NCBI GenBank assembly: GCA_934045905.1
Contig: OW203768.1
Coordinates: 20,598,770-20,662,769 of the forward strand
DNA: 64,000 bases
Source of the DNA: Leuctra nigra
Lineage: Eukaryota; Arthropoda; Insecta; Plecoptera; Leuctridae
Reading direction: 5' to 3'
Below are positions 46,013 through 57,990 of the stretch, piece by piece. Made by a program: the position numbers and the translations under genes. Position 1 is the stretch's first letter. The number at the start of each line of letters is the position of its first letter. The notes under the pieces are model-generated. The model saw only the letters and a program-made list of their open reading frames with translations, had not been told where the DNA came from and ran no database searches.

Positions 46013-49000
46013 TTATATTGGCATCTCCACATTTCCACTTGCTACGCGCCATTTGTCTGCTACTGCACCAAAACGACCGACATGTTTTTGGCTATTATTC
46101 CCCTTTTTCTTGCGAGACGGAAGATTGAGGTATTTTTGATGTACCGGTTTTAAAGGTATATGTAGTCTTGACTGGATGTTTTTTTTGTGGATTAATGTGA
46201 TATTTTCTTGAAGAGAAGGATCTACAACCAACCCTTCATCAGTGCAAGAGAGAGCAGACCTTACTTTTGGCTCCCAGTCATTCAAGACTTGCTCAAATTG
46301 GATTGCTATGGGATGTTGGGAATCTAATAAGTAAGTGTGATCCATTAATATTTTCAGCTTCTCCCTGAGTTGAGGCATTGAAACACCTTGCGATCGGGTG
46401 AGCGTTGGAAGCTCACTCGACACTAACTGTTCTTCGTCTAATGTCTGAGACGATCGGGGGTTAATTTCACATTGCTCCATTACAACATCAGGTTGCACAT
46501 CCACCTCTTCTTGGGTAACTTCCATGTTTGCTGCGTAAGCCATGTCTACTGTAATGTATGGATTTTTCGTGTAGTCATCTGGCAGCATCTCGAAGTGCCA
46601 ATCTGTAAATATAAATATGGCACACATGTGTTTGCACGGAAGACGCCAGGTGTAAAAGTCATGACAAGAGCAAGATACATTTTTCATGTCGACATGGTAA
46701 AGTTCTTCTGAATTTGCCTCGCTCTCAACGCAAAACAGCCCCTCCGTCATGTCCTGTATCCGTTCCAATCTGTACTCTAAATCAGCCTTGGCGTGTCTGT
46801 TCATAATATGTTTGATAAAGTGAAGTGGCCTGTTATGTAGGAAGGAAGGTACGTTTTTACTGAAAGGTTTGTAAGAAGAGGTCATTTTGGCGTTGTTCTT
46901 GACATATTTTGCAATTGAATCGGGTAGATACTCTTTAATGACGAGCCTGAGCATTCCAGTTATTGTTTTATCGTATGAATGCTTTAAGTATGAATGCTTG
47001 AAGACCTTGTTCTGACTTTCTATTCCATTATTGGTATTAACTTTTGACAGAAAATCATTTGTGTGGAATGCAGCCACCCACCTGTGGGCCTGGGGCAACC
47101 ATTGATGATTGAAATACTTTTGGGCAAGAGGGCATTCAGAATATAATTCGCTTGTGTTCAAGATGTCAATGTTTGCTTGAAACTCCTCTTCAGTCTTAGA
47201 CTTGGCGATAGCTCTCCACAGAGATTTAATTGGGTCTGCGGCACCTTTCGGCACATTACCACTTTTATGCAACCAACGCTGCCATGACTGTTCACGGTGA
47301 AATGCACAAAGGTAAACCGTCGACTCAGGGAAAGTTGCCTCGAGAGCTTTTATCTCAGCCTCTGAGAAATCCGTCATGAAGTATTTTGGTTTCCATTCTT
47401 CATTCCAGGACGCAAATATGGACAGGGCCTCACTGATCAAAACAGAGGATTCACTATGCACAACAAATGTACCAACTACCGAGTACCCAGAGTTAGTTTT
47501 CACAGCTAAAAAGAAGAGTGGTAAACTATATTTAGTTGTTTTATATGTAGCGTCTAATAAAGAAATATTATTGCCGTAACGAAGTAGCAAGTCTCGTTGC
47601 CATTTAGTTTGGTGGCAGAACAACAGAGTGGAAGAGCCAGCATCATCATCTTTGTTTTCAACGCTATCGTCGGGACACTGATACGGTCGGAAGAAGAATG
47701 TGTCGTCTGGACTCTCCTTTTTCCACTCTTTAATGTTCTCCTCCAGAGCTTCCTGATCAAATTTGGTTTTGTTTGTTTGGAAAAGTGCTAAATATACATG
47801 ATTGCGAATGTCTTTATCAGATGGATAAAAACCTTTATTAAGTTTGTCGGGAGGTTGCAGCCCTTCGAACATCTTTTCCACCAACATTCCCAAGTGAAAT
47901 TTTATATTTTTAACTGAACAAACATTCTTTTTCACCAAATTGCAAATCTCTTCTTTTATAGCGGGGTGCAGAGACTGTTTGAGGTTGGTTGACTCTATGC
48001 GATGAGTGTGTACGTCTTCATGTGACAAGTACACAATGTACCGGAGATAGCTGACTGGGGGCGGAGAGTCGAGAGCAATGTCGGTTTTCAACAGCTTCGT
48101 TATCTAAAAAGTAAAATTAATCAAATTAATTAGTAGGTAGTATAAGAATTTCATGTACTACCTATCTACCTATTAGTGACCAGTTTGTAATACGTTGTAC
48201 CTGTTCATATCTACAAACACACATATTTTGCATACGTCACTTTCTGTGTTGCTTTTATTTTAATTGCGTTTTTGTCTGTACTGCCCAGGTCACACCGTTC
48301 AACCAATTGATCTAAAATTTTGCACCCACACTATTGTCGTAGAGCCGTGACGAGTAGGTTTTGATCAAAATCCTCTAAATGGTTGAAAAGTGAAAAACTC
48401 GTTTTGAAATATTAGATTCTTCAATGCATTTTATTGGTGTATTTATTGGTTTAGATTTTTATTTGTTTCATGGCTCCTAACACTTTCTCATACAAATCGA
48501 AGACTGCGTTAGAATGCGTTACACAGAGGGGTTTCCTAGTAGGTACCTACATGTAGGTATATCTAGGTACAATTAAAAGTAAATCAGAATATTAGAATAG
48601 GCCTGACAATAGTAGGTACACCCACTTCCAATAGTTCCTATACCGGTTTCCCATATACCAACATAGGGATTTGGCCGGCTTCTTTTGACGCTGACCCTAC
48701 CTACTTAAAACTATGGAAAGCAGTTTGCCTATACCCTCACGATTTTAGTCCAGATTTGTTATTATTCCTTTATTTCAACTTTGTCAAGCTTGGTAGTACA
48801 CTGGCTGCTCAATTAATTACCTTGGAGCATCCATGTCTTGAATAAGAGATACACTGATATTTTGATTCCTCGAAAACTCGTATACATTGGACCGACATGA
48901 AGGCTGGGCATCCCATCTTCTTCGTAGGTTGAAGTAAGAGGCGCTTCTTCTGTCCGGATGGATGATCAGCCTATTCAAAATATTAAAATTATTGTTATTA

Positions 49001-49570
49001 CATGGCATGTAATAGAATAATAGTCAAATAACTATATACTGTCTGTACTCGACCTACTCGTTGGCAGTATACCTATAGAAAATTCAATTTTCCAAAGCAT
49101 GAGAATGCGATAATCCAGCAATAGACTTACTAGAACAGTAGCTGAGGATGACGTTTGTTGCTGCCCAGTTTTTGATTTATAGTATTTTTCGCCTTGAGCG
49201 CAGTCATACCGACTAGACTTTTCTACTCGAAATGGACAGCCGAAGAAGGGAATAGAGATTTCTCGCTCCGAGGAACCTCTGCCGTTTCTCGTAAAGCAAA
49301 TTTGCCCTGTAAATTATATAAAATTCATGATAGAATAAGATTTTAGTTAGTAACATATATTATGAACAAATTTTCTGGGTGCTTTCAGGGAACCACACCT
49401 TGATCATTGTATATTTTACTATTCCTTGTTGAAAAAGAATATCCAGCTGCATTGATAGCAGTAAGAAAAGATGCGAAGCCCTCTTGGTGATCTATGTGGC
49501 CTGAATATGAAGACCCTTCCTTCCTGAAGTTTTGTAATCGATCTGCTAATACTTTGGCAAAATACGACAT
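46013..49570 (-). CDS. MULE transposase with SWIM zinc finger, four coding exons
   Basis: Exons 49570-49399, 49306-49131, 48970-48821 and 48103-46013 join in phases 1, 0 and 0 at consensus sites (CAAG|GTGTGG, CTA|GTAAGT, CAAG|GTAATT), giving 862 residues. The start MSYFAKVLADRL follows a 5'UTR acceptor; a 5'UTR exon ends at 49680 (donor ACTG|GTAAGT). Residues ~58-166 form a cysteine-containing N-terminal module with CPFRVEKSSRYDC and the family hallmark TKKMGCPA (residues 132-139). The MULE DDE domain follows: D350 (LLDATYKTTKYSLPLFFLAV), D411 (YFMTDFSEAEIKALE), the CAFHREQ motif (C432, H435) and E528 (NNGIESQN). A SWIM finger has C644, C646, C656 and H658 (CSCHDFYTWRLPCKH). These residues are those needed for cut-and-paste transposition in the superfamily, so activity is plausible; related insect proteins are often labelled calcium-responsive transcription factor-like. 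A domesticated role is less likely because terminal repeats and target duplication are intact. Confidence 0.9.
48240..48539 (+). mobile_element. Helitron-like end in transposase intron 3
   Basis: The family body motif CAACCAATTGATCTAAAATT is followed by GCGTTACACAGAGGGGTTTCCTAG and T. It is shorter than the other copies and lies inside the MULE, so it arrived after or with the MULE lineage. Confidence 0.4.
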
Positions 49571-49679
49571 GACTAGAGACCTGCAAAATAAATAAATGTA
49601 CCTACTGTAAGCTACTCTACAGTACAGCAACGATAATAATAAAACATAATATGATGACAGTTTAATTAAAATTACTTAC

Positions 49680-49757
49680 CAGTAATCGTAGGTGATAGGT
49701 GTTTGGAAATCACCATGCTCCGGAAGGGAACCTGACCTGACCAAACTAAACCTGACG
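49680..49757 (-). promoter_or_regulatory. Transposase 5'UTR exon with a 14-codon upstream ORF
   Basis: An ATG at 49716-49714 reads through the 49680|49590-region splice junction and stops (GGTCTCTAG) just before the transposase ATG. The donor ACTG|GTAAGT and acceptor TATTTTGCAG|GTCTCT are both strong. Such an upstream ORF may dampen transposase translation; this is inference only. Confidence 0.45.
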
Positions 49758-49802
49758 TAGCCACGCCTCCTTGGATAGTGCTGTGTGAATATAGTCTTTC
49801 CC
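49758..49802 (-). repeat. Right terminal inverted repeat of the MULE, promoter side
   Basis: This is the reverse complement of the left end, with one mismatch in 45. The transposase 5'UTR exon (ending 49680) begins within or just inside it, so this end probably carries the transposase promoter. The second CGCTGCACA copy follows at 49803-49811. Confidence 0.92.
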
Positions 49803-49811
49803 CGCTGCACA

Positions 49812-50008
49812 CTGCTAGCGTTTTAAAAATGGCTGCCAGTACTTGTTAATGGAATTTGACGTAAACGCTAATTACGTTATTTAAGCTATAATATCAACTG
49901 CATTTGTATATAATTAACATAGTATGGTAACCATTTCCCTGGGCTAGTACCGGGACAAAGTGTATTTTACGGCATTGGTGAAAATTAGTCCAATCAACAC
50001 TTTCCAGG
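49812..50008 (+). promoter_or_regulatory. Likely TMEM170A first (non-coding) exon and promoter side
   Basis: Immediately after the MULE target duplication comes AAAATGGCTGCC, a YY1-like start-site motif, then sequence running to the donor at 50008. In the pre-insertion allele this would lie about 20-30 bases from the CFDP1 upstream exon, as in a compact bidirectional promoter. No transcript data support the exact start. Confidence 0.4.
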
Positions 50009-50173
50009 TAGGTGGTTAGCCTAGTTTGACGTCTGACCTCTCCTTCATTGTCGAGAACTAGGTTGTAATTTTTTTACTTTAAAAGCCACCTATGTAGATT
50101 GACTATAATCCGTGTTATTGGTGTTACTAATAGAAGCCATATCAGTTATTTAAACTGTCAATTTTATTTTCAG

Positions 50174-50274
50174 GATGTAATCCAGAAACTGCCACAAACA
50201 TGGAAATGCTAGAAAAACTTGTCTCTCTCGGTGAAGCCAATGAAAAGTGATTCGATCTCTAGACTGGTAGAATC
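50174..50274 (+). promoter_or_regulatory. TMEM170A: TMEM170A 5'UTR in exon 2 with a 16-codon upstream ORF
   Basis: An acceptor (TTATTTTCAG|GATG) opens this exon at 50174, and a strong donor CCAG|GTAGGT at 50008 is the likely partner. An ATG at 50200 opens MEMLEKLVSLGEANEK and stops at 50250, 24 bases before the main start. The 5'UTR thus probably starts between 49812 and 50008. Confidence 0.5.
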
Positions 50275-51331
50275 ATGACCAGTGAATCAGGTTCCTCGAC
50301 TGACGAGAAGGGTCATCTGTCTCCTGCGATAGCGAGTCAAGAGCATCCGTATCCTGCGACGTTCGCCGAGATGTGGTATCAGATATTCCTCTGTGCCGTC
50401 TTCTCTTCCATCTTTGTCCACACGATTGCTGCGGCCATTGCCTTCGCAACTCTCAGGAAACACAAGTTTGGAAAGTATGTTATAAATGACAGTTTTAAAC
50501 TTGCAAAGAGTGTACCTACCTACTAAATTTGTTCCGTGACAATTATTTTGACTTATATCGGAGGTATTCATAAAAAGATTTGCATTTCTAAGCCCAGTAA
50601 ATTTGTGTGGTATTCAGAGGCAATTTGCAATTTAAATTTTACAAATTTCAGTTTGTACTGTACAGTTGATAAACTATTCCATTAAACTACCTACCTACTT
50701 ATTTCCAATTATTCATCTATGATTCATCAAATGATTCATCTACAAATTTAACAAATTAAATCAATGGCCCTCATGTCAATGAATGACAATGCAAGAAAAC
50801 CTCAAATAGCACATTAATTATTTAAACATTGTTCCGAAGAGCAGAGACACGATTTGAACTTGAGCCACTTCTGGAAAGATGGTTATCACAGTCTAATTTA
50901 CTGTTTTTACATTTCATGTTTCCATAGAGCAGTGAAAAAGGAGAAACAAATGAAATTGAAATTTAGTTTTAAATTTACTCTTTTAGCCATAACAAACAAC
51001 ATATTTATATTTATGCGATGTGCCTTGATTGATACAGCCATCTATCTAGTACCACAAAATCCACCAGAGGTCAGTCATATTCCTTATTTTCTCTATAGTC
51101 GAGACTGTCAAGTTACAATGAATCATTCTTTCCAGATTCTTTCCAATCTTCATTCTGGTGATGGGCTTGTTCATCCCGGTGACGTCTGGATCGGTGAGCA
51201 GCGCTGCGATCGCCTTCGTCTACAGAGCTTCCATTTTCAAGATGTCGCCTTGGTTCCCCGTCGTCTGGGGAGTCGGCCACACAGTCCTCGCGGCCTGCAT
51301 CGGCTTCACTCGCATCCTCGCCACGTTATAA
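50275..51331 (+). CDS. TMEM170A: Transmembrane protein 170A, two coding exons
   Basis: Exons 50275-50474 and 51136-51331 join in phase 2 (donor GGAAA|GTATGT, acceptor TTCTTTCCAG|ATTC) and give 131 residues, close to the ~144 of vertebrate TMEM170A. Residues ~28-45 hold the family signature PATFAEMWYQIFLCAVFSS. Three hydrophobic segments follow, at about 33-57, 68-90 and 104-129. The protein ends GFTRILATL, matching the vertebrate C terminus FLRILATL, and contains the conserved PVTSGSVSSAAIAFVYRAS (~79-97). The family is a small endoplasmic reticulum/nuclear-envelope membrane protein reported to affect ER sheet shape and nuclear pore formation. The ATG chosen follows a short upstream ORF in the same exon. 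It is divergently placed with CFDP1, with the MULE inserted between the two first exons. Identity is firm; the N-terminal ~25 residues are not conserved. Confidence 0.93.
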
Positions 51332-52786
51332 CGAATAATCATCCGCAAGCAACCAGACACAATAATTACGTTAGTCGTAAACAACGGGCAACGATCAAAC
51401 CATTTCCTCTCCTACTGGTCTCAATCTTTGGTAATAATATTAATCAAGTCGATCAACAGTTTTAGCTACGTCGAAGTATGTTTCGGGCTTCGGGCTTAGT
51501 AGATGAGTTTTTAAAGCAGTTTTACTCTTTGTTTACAAGTAGATGGCGAATGGCATAAAGATATGAACAATTGAACGCAACTGCCGTCCGATTCAGACTG
51601 TGAAAGCCAAATTGAGGTTGTGTTTTGATTTAAACTAATTTGTTAGTTCGATGCTGATTGTTTGGCCGAGGTGCAGGAACCAAGAGTTGAATTCTCGTAG
51701 AGTTCACGAAGTTGCCGTGCACTTTTAAGTGCAGCAGGATATAGTTGAAAGGAAAGAAAAATAATTACCAGCTGGCAATGTTACTGCCCTCATTTAGCTT
51801 TACTTTTTTAAGTGCCAGTGTCCCATGGGTTTTTGCCTCTGTAATTGTTAGTTCTATTTATCTTTTCAGTAACTTTATTGGTAGGTTAAACCTAGAGCAT
51901 GTTTGGGTTGAATTCCCACCTGTTGGTAAGGTCCTGGTTACTGGATAGTAGCTAGTTACTAATCAATAGTAGCTCGGAAATGAAAATTTCCAAACGGGTT
52001 TTTATCGCGAGGTGCAAACATCGACCCTTAACGGACAAGAAGCCATTCAAGTTAAGATACTCTCAAATCTGAAAGCTCCAACCTATTTCAAAAGACAGCT
52101 AAAACACTTTTGAATATGAATTAATTATTAGGTACCTAATTGTAGTGCCATAGACATTTAGTAGTGCTACCTCTACCAGTGCAGTTTTCAGAGGTTTCTT
52201 AATTGAAATGAGTACATCTTATTTTGAATGGCTCTATTGGTCATGATCAGGACTGGTTTTATGGTTTATTCAGAAAATATTTGACCAGAATTAACCTAGG
52301 GTAGGTATCTATTATCAATGGAGGCTTCTGTTCTATTTTCGTCCATCCATATGCATTTTTAACATCATAATGTAAGCGGTTTGTAAACCGTAGTTTAATT
52401 TTGTTGAAATTGTGAAAAAGTTGACAGAAGTTAAATTTTTCAATGTGATATTGAGAGTCTGCTGCACTCGAAAGTTAAACATTGAAGATCAAATTCCCTC
52501 TCATCATAACATTTGAACCCGTCAAATTATGACCAACTTAAAAAATAAATAACTCACACCTTACATACTACGGTTTTAGTCGACCTTACAGTTTGTACAC
52601 CATCTTATTAACACAAAATATGTGCCCAAAGTCGATACAAACTGAATAAATATTAAATATTCACATTTGGGTCAAGTTTAGGCACAAAAGATATATATGT
52701 TTGTAAGTTGGTGCTTATGCTGCAAGGTCGTACAGGTAAACAATATTTTAATTTATCATATTTTGAATTTTTCAAACGTTACGAGG
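51332..52786. other. Gene-free stretch after TMEM170A
   Basis: TMEM170A 3'UTR presumably occupies the first part; no clear AATAAA was seen close to the stop. No other gene is recognised. Confidence 0.5.
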
Positions 52787-53010
52787 ATGATGTCGTGGAC
52801 GTTTTCGGAACCATCGGGTGATTGCATGGCAGTGGTGACGGTTTGTTCCGATGAAAGTGCTGGAGTGCTGGAGTGCTGGTTCGCGACATTTCGAAGGTGT
52901 TACTACCTTCTGGTCGCCGCCAGAAGAAAGGTAGTAACACCTTCAAAACGTCGTGAACGGCCCTTATCAGGGCCACCAGCACTTTCATCGGAACAAACCG
53001 TCTCCACGGT
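52787..53010. mobile_element. Palindromic MITE, second copy of the 426-655 family
   Basis: It shares the shoulder GTGGACGTTTTCGGAACCAT and the arm motif GACGGTTTGTTCCGATGAAA with its complement. It has a local GGAGTGCT duplication. Confidence 0.82.
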
Positions 53011-56000
53011 CTTACGAGGATATTTAGGAAATATTATCTCCAATGATTTTTGAGTGAAGCTAACTCGGAAGCATCAAAACGTATAAGGTTTGAAAACAAG
53101 AACGTTTAAGAATCGGGATCCTAGTTATTTTTAAAATGCACTTAGATGATTGGTTGTAAGCACTGTATTACGAATGACTTTGCACTCTCTAGACCTGTAA
53201 CCCTACTTGGTTTCAAATGGCCTAACAAGTGATACAAGTAGCTGCCTCTGCATTGAGTCTAGCACGTAGTTGATTGTGAGGTAGAAACCGAATGGTCTGA
53301 TCGGAAGTCTGACTACGGTAACTTGAAAGGTGCGAAGTGTAGTTTGGAATGAGTTGCAAGTAGACACCAATTCTTTGGACGATTGTAAAATCATAAAGGT
53401 TTTTGTGATTCGTAGTAGTGGACTTTCAAAACAATTTATTTTCATGAAGGACAGCACAAAAGTATAATAGTGTATAAGAAGTTACGGAGCTTTTAAAGAC
53501 AGTTGATGAGTTCTGATCAGCCGATTTATTCATAATTTGACGTCTTTTCACTGCCCCGAATGTGAATTTTTTACCTTCAATGAGTATTGTGCATTTCATA
53601 TTCCTGGAGTGTTAAAATTTAAGTGTTCCGTAGTTACTTTAACTTAACGATATCATATCATCCCTTCTCTCAGTTGGTCAGTTCAGAATGGGAATCAACC
53701 AATGTATACTCATTAATTAACAGTTCTATAACTATTATCTGCGCAAGCTTGGTAGGCTCGAGATTCTGAGACGGTGGAGAGCTTTCTCCTTCTACTCATG
53801 GACATCCGAAGCTTCTTTGTTTCTCGATTCTCCACATTGTCTTTCTCCACGCTTGTACATCATCGCGTTTACTACAAATTCGTTTAGATTTTCACGTTTA
53901 TTGGGTAGAATACTCTCTCCATAACTGAGATTTTAGCACTGTTTTTTATAACTATAAATATAATCCTTGAAAGAACTACCACTCTCTGTCTGTATTTGAA
54001 AATCCACAAAGTATCTAATAATCTTCTATACTCTACCTAAATAACTTACAGATTAATGTGTCCGATATTTAAATTAAACTACCAAAGCAAACCCCAACAT
54101 TACACATGATCATCACAAACCCGTGTGCTCAGGAAGGAAATGTATGGGATCTATGTTCTATTCATTTTGTTCTTCATTTTCGTGCTATTATTTTGATTGT
54201 CAGTGGTTTGATCATTCCCACTAAGTAAAGTATTTCGTAATAATTTCTTTGCTGGGTTGAAGCACATTGAAGATAGATAGCACAACTGTTTGTGATGAGT
54301 GATGACACAACGTCAGCAATAATAAAAATAATAATAATAATAATATGGCTCCAAACATTAGTATCGTTGTCATAGAAAGTTGAGGCTCTTTCACTTGATA
54401 GTGTAATGAATTACTGTAGGGGTAAGTTAGGTTCCCATAAAACACTTTGACACTGGCATAACGGTGAGCAGTCCTGCAGGCTTGATGCGGCCATTGATAT
54501 TGAAGTTCAGCCAACATCACCACGTATTCCCTACGTGGGTCTGACTCCGCCCATTTTATACCTATTATAAATCCCCCAAATCGAGGCAAAGTATGCATTT
54601 CATGGGAACCGTACTTGCACTTATAAAAGACCACACATTGTCAACTTGGAATCTATTAAAAGACTCTAGAGGGATTCTATAACTGATGAAATTGTTTATT
54701 TTAAAATATAATTTTCTAGCGCGTTGTCAGTTCTAGTGTTTGATATAATTGTTCTGTAAATAAGCACACAAAGACAGTTGACCAACATACTGAAAGTCAA
54801 TAATGTTTCAATCTGTTAGCTTGGGGGTTTTGTTTGATGCGAGATTATAATGAAGTATTACTTCATACCGAGGCCTTGGGAAGTGCCCGTGTTGTCCACA
54901 ATGTCGTGGTTAGAGAGTGTAGGTTGGCAGGAGTGTTAAATGTTGATAGTAAAGCGAACAATGTCGTCAGTCGATCCTGTTCATTATTACATCCGAAAAG
55001 ATAGCTACTGTTGATTAGTGAATGTATTCAAACTTTGATTAAAAACCGTCTAACTTCTGAATATTCCATATTTGTGAAACATTCAATTCTATCTTAAGGT
55101 TGGTTAACACAGACGTTTCAAACTTCCAAAGTGCCCTAATCATTCCGAACAAGCGAAAACAACTATGTGAACTATGAAAATATGTAAACTGCGAAGAATT
55201 GGTTTTGGAACTTTGGAATTTGAACAACAATCTAAATATGAAGTTTCGAACTACAAGGGAATGGAGTTTGAAACATCCTTGTGAACTTACCTTTTCGGTT
55301 GCTAATTCCAAATTATGGACCTTTAAATAAATAAACATAATAATATGCTTGTTTCCACAATTTGGTGGTATTTAAATTCAAGAAGGAATGAAGGAGTGTA
55401 TGATTGTAAAACTGAACTGGGACTCGCACCCAAAAGCAAATGAAATCACCCATAAAATATATCTAACAGTGTCTTTTTGAGAAGAAGATAGGGTATTGGG
55501 TTGAGGGGAGAACTTACGATTGGTAACGGTGTACATTTCTTGCTACGATATTAGAGTTTCTGTAATTTTTTCAGATGAGCCTCACTTTTTCGTATTCGTC
55601 AATAACTAAATCGTCAATTGTGGTGTTGTTTCGTTTTACCTTTAGCACATTGTGTACATTGAGACTTAAACCGAATTTGAGTTTTTTTGTGTCGTTTCAC
55701 TGGATTGAGATAGACTCACTGCACAATGGGGTGCTATTTATTAACATTGAAACGGCTGATGACTTTGCGACGATTCTCGCCTCAAAACTGCCGTGAAAAT
55801 GTCGAAAAGTTTTCATGCTAATTTTATTGGGCTCTAGTTACATGATTTTAATGTATCGAATCACAAGGGTGTTATTTAAGTGTTCTGTTTTGACTGTTTT
55901 GCAACTTAGTTCACAAGCACGTGGTCTGTTGAATTACAGTAACGAATGATGGACAAGTTGAGGTGGGTCGTTTTGTCGTAACGAGGGAATAGTTACTTCA

Positions 56001-57602
56001 CTATACTCGCTAGAAATATTGCACACAAGTTACACTACCACTCTTTATCGATAATTCTAATTGTAAATAGTCGTTATGTATATAATCATCATGTAGGTAT
56101 AATAATATATTTTTTTGAATATTGGTAATTTTTAAAAAAATGCAATGAGACTGGCAATTTATTTTAAAATATTTATATAAACTCAATTTATCGGATGGGA
56201 AAATGAAAAATTTCGGAGGGATGTACAGTTGTCTATTATTATTAAACATGCTTAAGATTTCTTTGTTACTCGAATGTAAATTAGAAATGTGGACCACTCA
56301 CTCGATTGGTAAAGCGCTTACGTTGCGATTGCAAAGCCAAGACATTGGCAGACAATATCATTGGATAATGAAAATATGATAAAGTTTGGAGATCTCATCA
56401 TTAATTATTCATTTTAATAATTATATAATAATAATAGATCATGTTATAAACTTTGAACCAAATGTAGATGCTATTGTACATAACTATGATATCTGTACTA
56501 TTAAAATTATATACTCTTTGAAAATTATTTTAGCAAGTAAGGATATGATTAGGATGCACATAATTATGTATTACAGTATTATTCAATATTCATATTGTTT
56601 TTACCAAGTGGAAATATCTAGAAGTAGTAGTAGTAGTAGTATGAATGCTACTATAAAATACTGATTTTCTCACATTTTTATGTACAACAATGTTACATAT
56701 TTATTAGAGTCCTAGCTAGTCATGGATGGGTTTCAAATTAAGATTATGTATGCCTACTTGTAGGCATTAAGATTTTTTACGGAAAATCTGGCAATTTATT
56801 CACAATATAGAAATGAATACGTACTATAATTTGTGTCAATTTATTTGGTTACCTCCTATCCTATAAAAATGGCCTCTAGTTATCTACTTCATGAAGAAAA
56901 AATCATAGTAACCTAATAATTGGAACATACTGAAAATATGAAATCAGAGATAAAATTAAAAATTCAGAATTTTAATTTTTCTTTGTTGTAAATTGAGATC
57001 ACAAATTGCACGAGCTCTGCAAGATAATTTTTATATATATTTTTTTACTTGCATAATGTTTTAATATCCCTCTGCACTGCCCACTGTTATTTGAATCTAA
57101 ATGGTTTCCCATCCAGTTTTAAAATGTGTTTTTAATTGTTTGACAAAATTATTAAAAATTATTAAAAAAATATTTGTAAATAATTCGCAATTCTATTCAG
57201 AAAAACGATGTTATTGGTGTAAACCTCATTGGTGTGACTTTCGCAGCCCTACACAGCAAAAAACAAAGTTTTAATAAATTTACCTTCAATTTCAATCATC
57301 ACTGAAATTGATTTTCTCTCCACATCTCAATCAATCAACAGGGTCATAACTGTGCCACAGCCTCATGCCCAACCAATCAACACCTCATATCAACTCATTA
57401 TCACCCTGTTTGTCAGCTGCTGGTCTCTTGGAGATCACATCTGGATGTAGATCAGTTTCATCTCGTAAAAACATCAGACGTCATAGAAGGGATGTGTTGT
57501 GACATTATGTTGCTCAGTAGCAGGGGCATGGTGTTTTGTGGCTGATGGAGAGATCTTCTGAAGATGTGGAATAATATGGTAAGTGTAGTTTCATTGCTAG
57601 CA
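53011..57602. other. Long gene-free stretch
   Basis: A diverged copy of the 60-kb palindrome family lies at about 55080-55330 (ACAGACGTTTCAAACTTCC). A short TIR pair (TTAGGTTCCCAT / ATGGGAACCGTA) lies at about 54425-54615, and a (GTA)n tract at about 56624-56640. No gene is recognised. Confidence 0.5.
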
Positions 57603-57990
57603 AATAGGAAAACGCTCGGTGTAAGCGAGCACTGATATGTGCAAAACCTCCAACCATTAGATACACTCAATCAAACATAACTCATTTTCTCTGATCTTTG
57701 CAACTTTACAATTTCCACATACTCTGGAATAATTATTTAGTAGGTAACAATCCGTATGGCGTGCGAGAATTTGGTACTTTTCGAAATCTCCTTTTTTGGA
57801 CAGCTCTTTCAAAACTTACGAAATGGTAACAAGTCAGTAAATACTTTACAGTTTGTGCTGAAAAAAACTTATAAATATGAGATAATGTTGATCTTGATCC
57901 CATTCAAAATTTGAACTAAATCAGAACGTTTCGATTTTCGACCGATCGGAAACAATTTATAAATTTTAAACAATTACAGGATTTGGCTGA
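57603..57990 (-). mobile_element. Helitron-like family copy, degenerate
   Basis: The minus-strand end GCTCGCTTACACCGAGCG runs into TTTTCCTAT (CTAT instead of CTAG). The body motif GATCAAGATCAACATTATC is shared with the 35.1-kb copy. Confidence 0.4.

Larger units (their letters stand above)
44839..49802 (-). mobile_element. Complete autonomous MULE (Mutator-like) DNA transposon, 4,964 bp
   Basis: Both ends, read inwards, begin GGGAAAGACTATATTCACAC and match for 45 bases with one difference (44839-44883 and 49758-49802). A perfect 9-bp direct repeat, CGCTGCACA, flanks them (44830-44838 and 49803-49811), the size typical of MULE target duplications. Between the ends are an intact four-exon SWIM/MULE transposase gene on the minus strand and a tandem array of ~140-bp units beyond its 3' end. 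The insertion lies between the first exons of CFDP1 and TMEM170A. Near-identical ends, a perfect duplication and an uninterrupted transposase suggest a recent insertion that may still be active. Confidence 0.93.

Noticed and set aside
46013..49570. Reading the SWIM/MULE gene as a domesticated host gene such as CARF
   Set aside because: Intact terminal repeats and a perfect target duplication flank it, so an autonomous transposon is the simpler explanation.
50854..51465. 203-codon frame over TMEM170A exon 2
   Set aside because: It reads exon 2 in the wrong frame; the correct frame gives the conserved TMEM170A C terminus.
54221..54634. 137-codon minus-strand frame with a hydrophobic segment
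   Set aside because: The leucine run comes from an (AAT)n-type tract, and the rest overlaps a small TIR element (TTAGGTTCCCAT ends).
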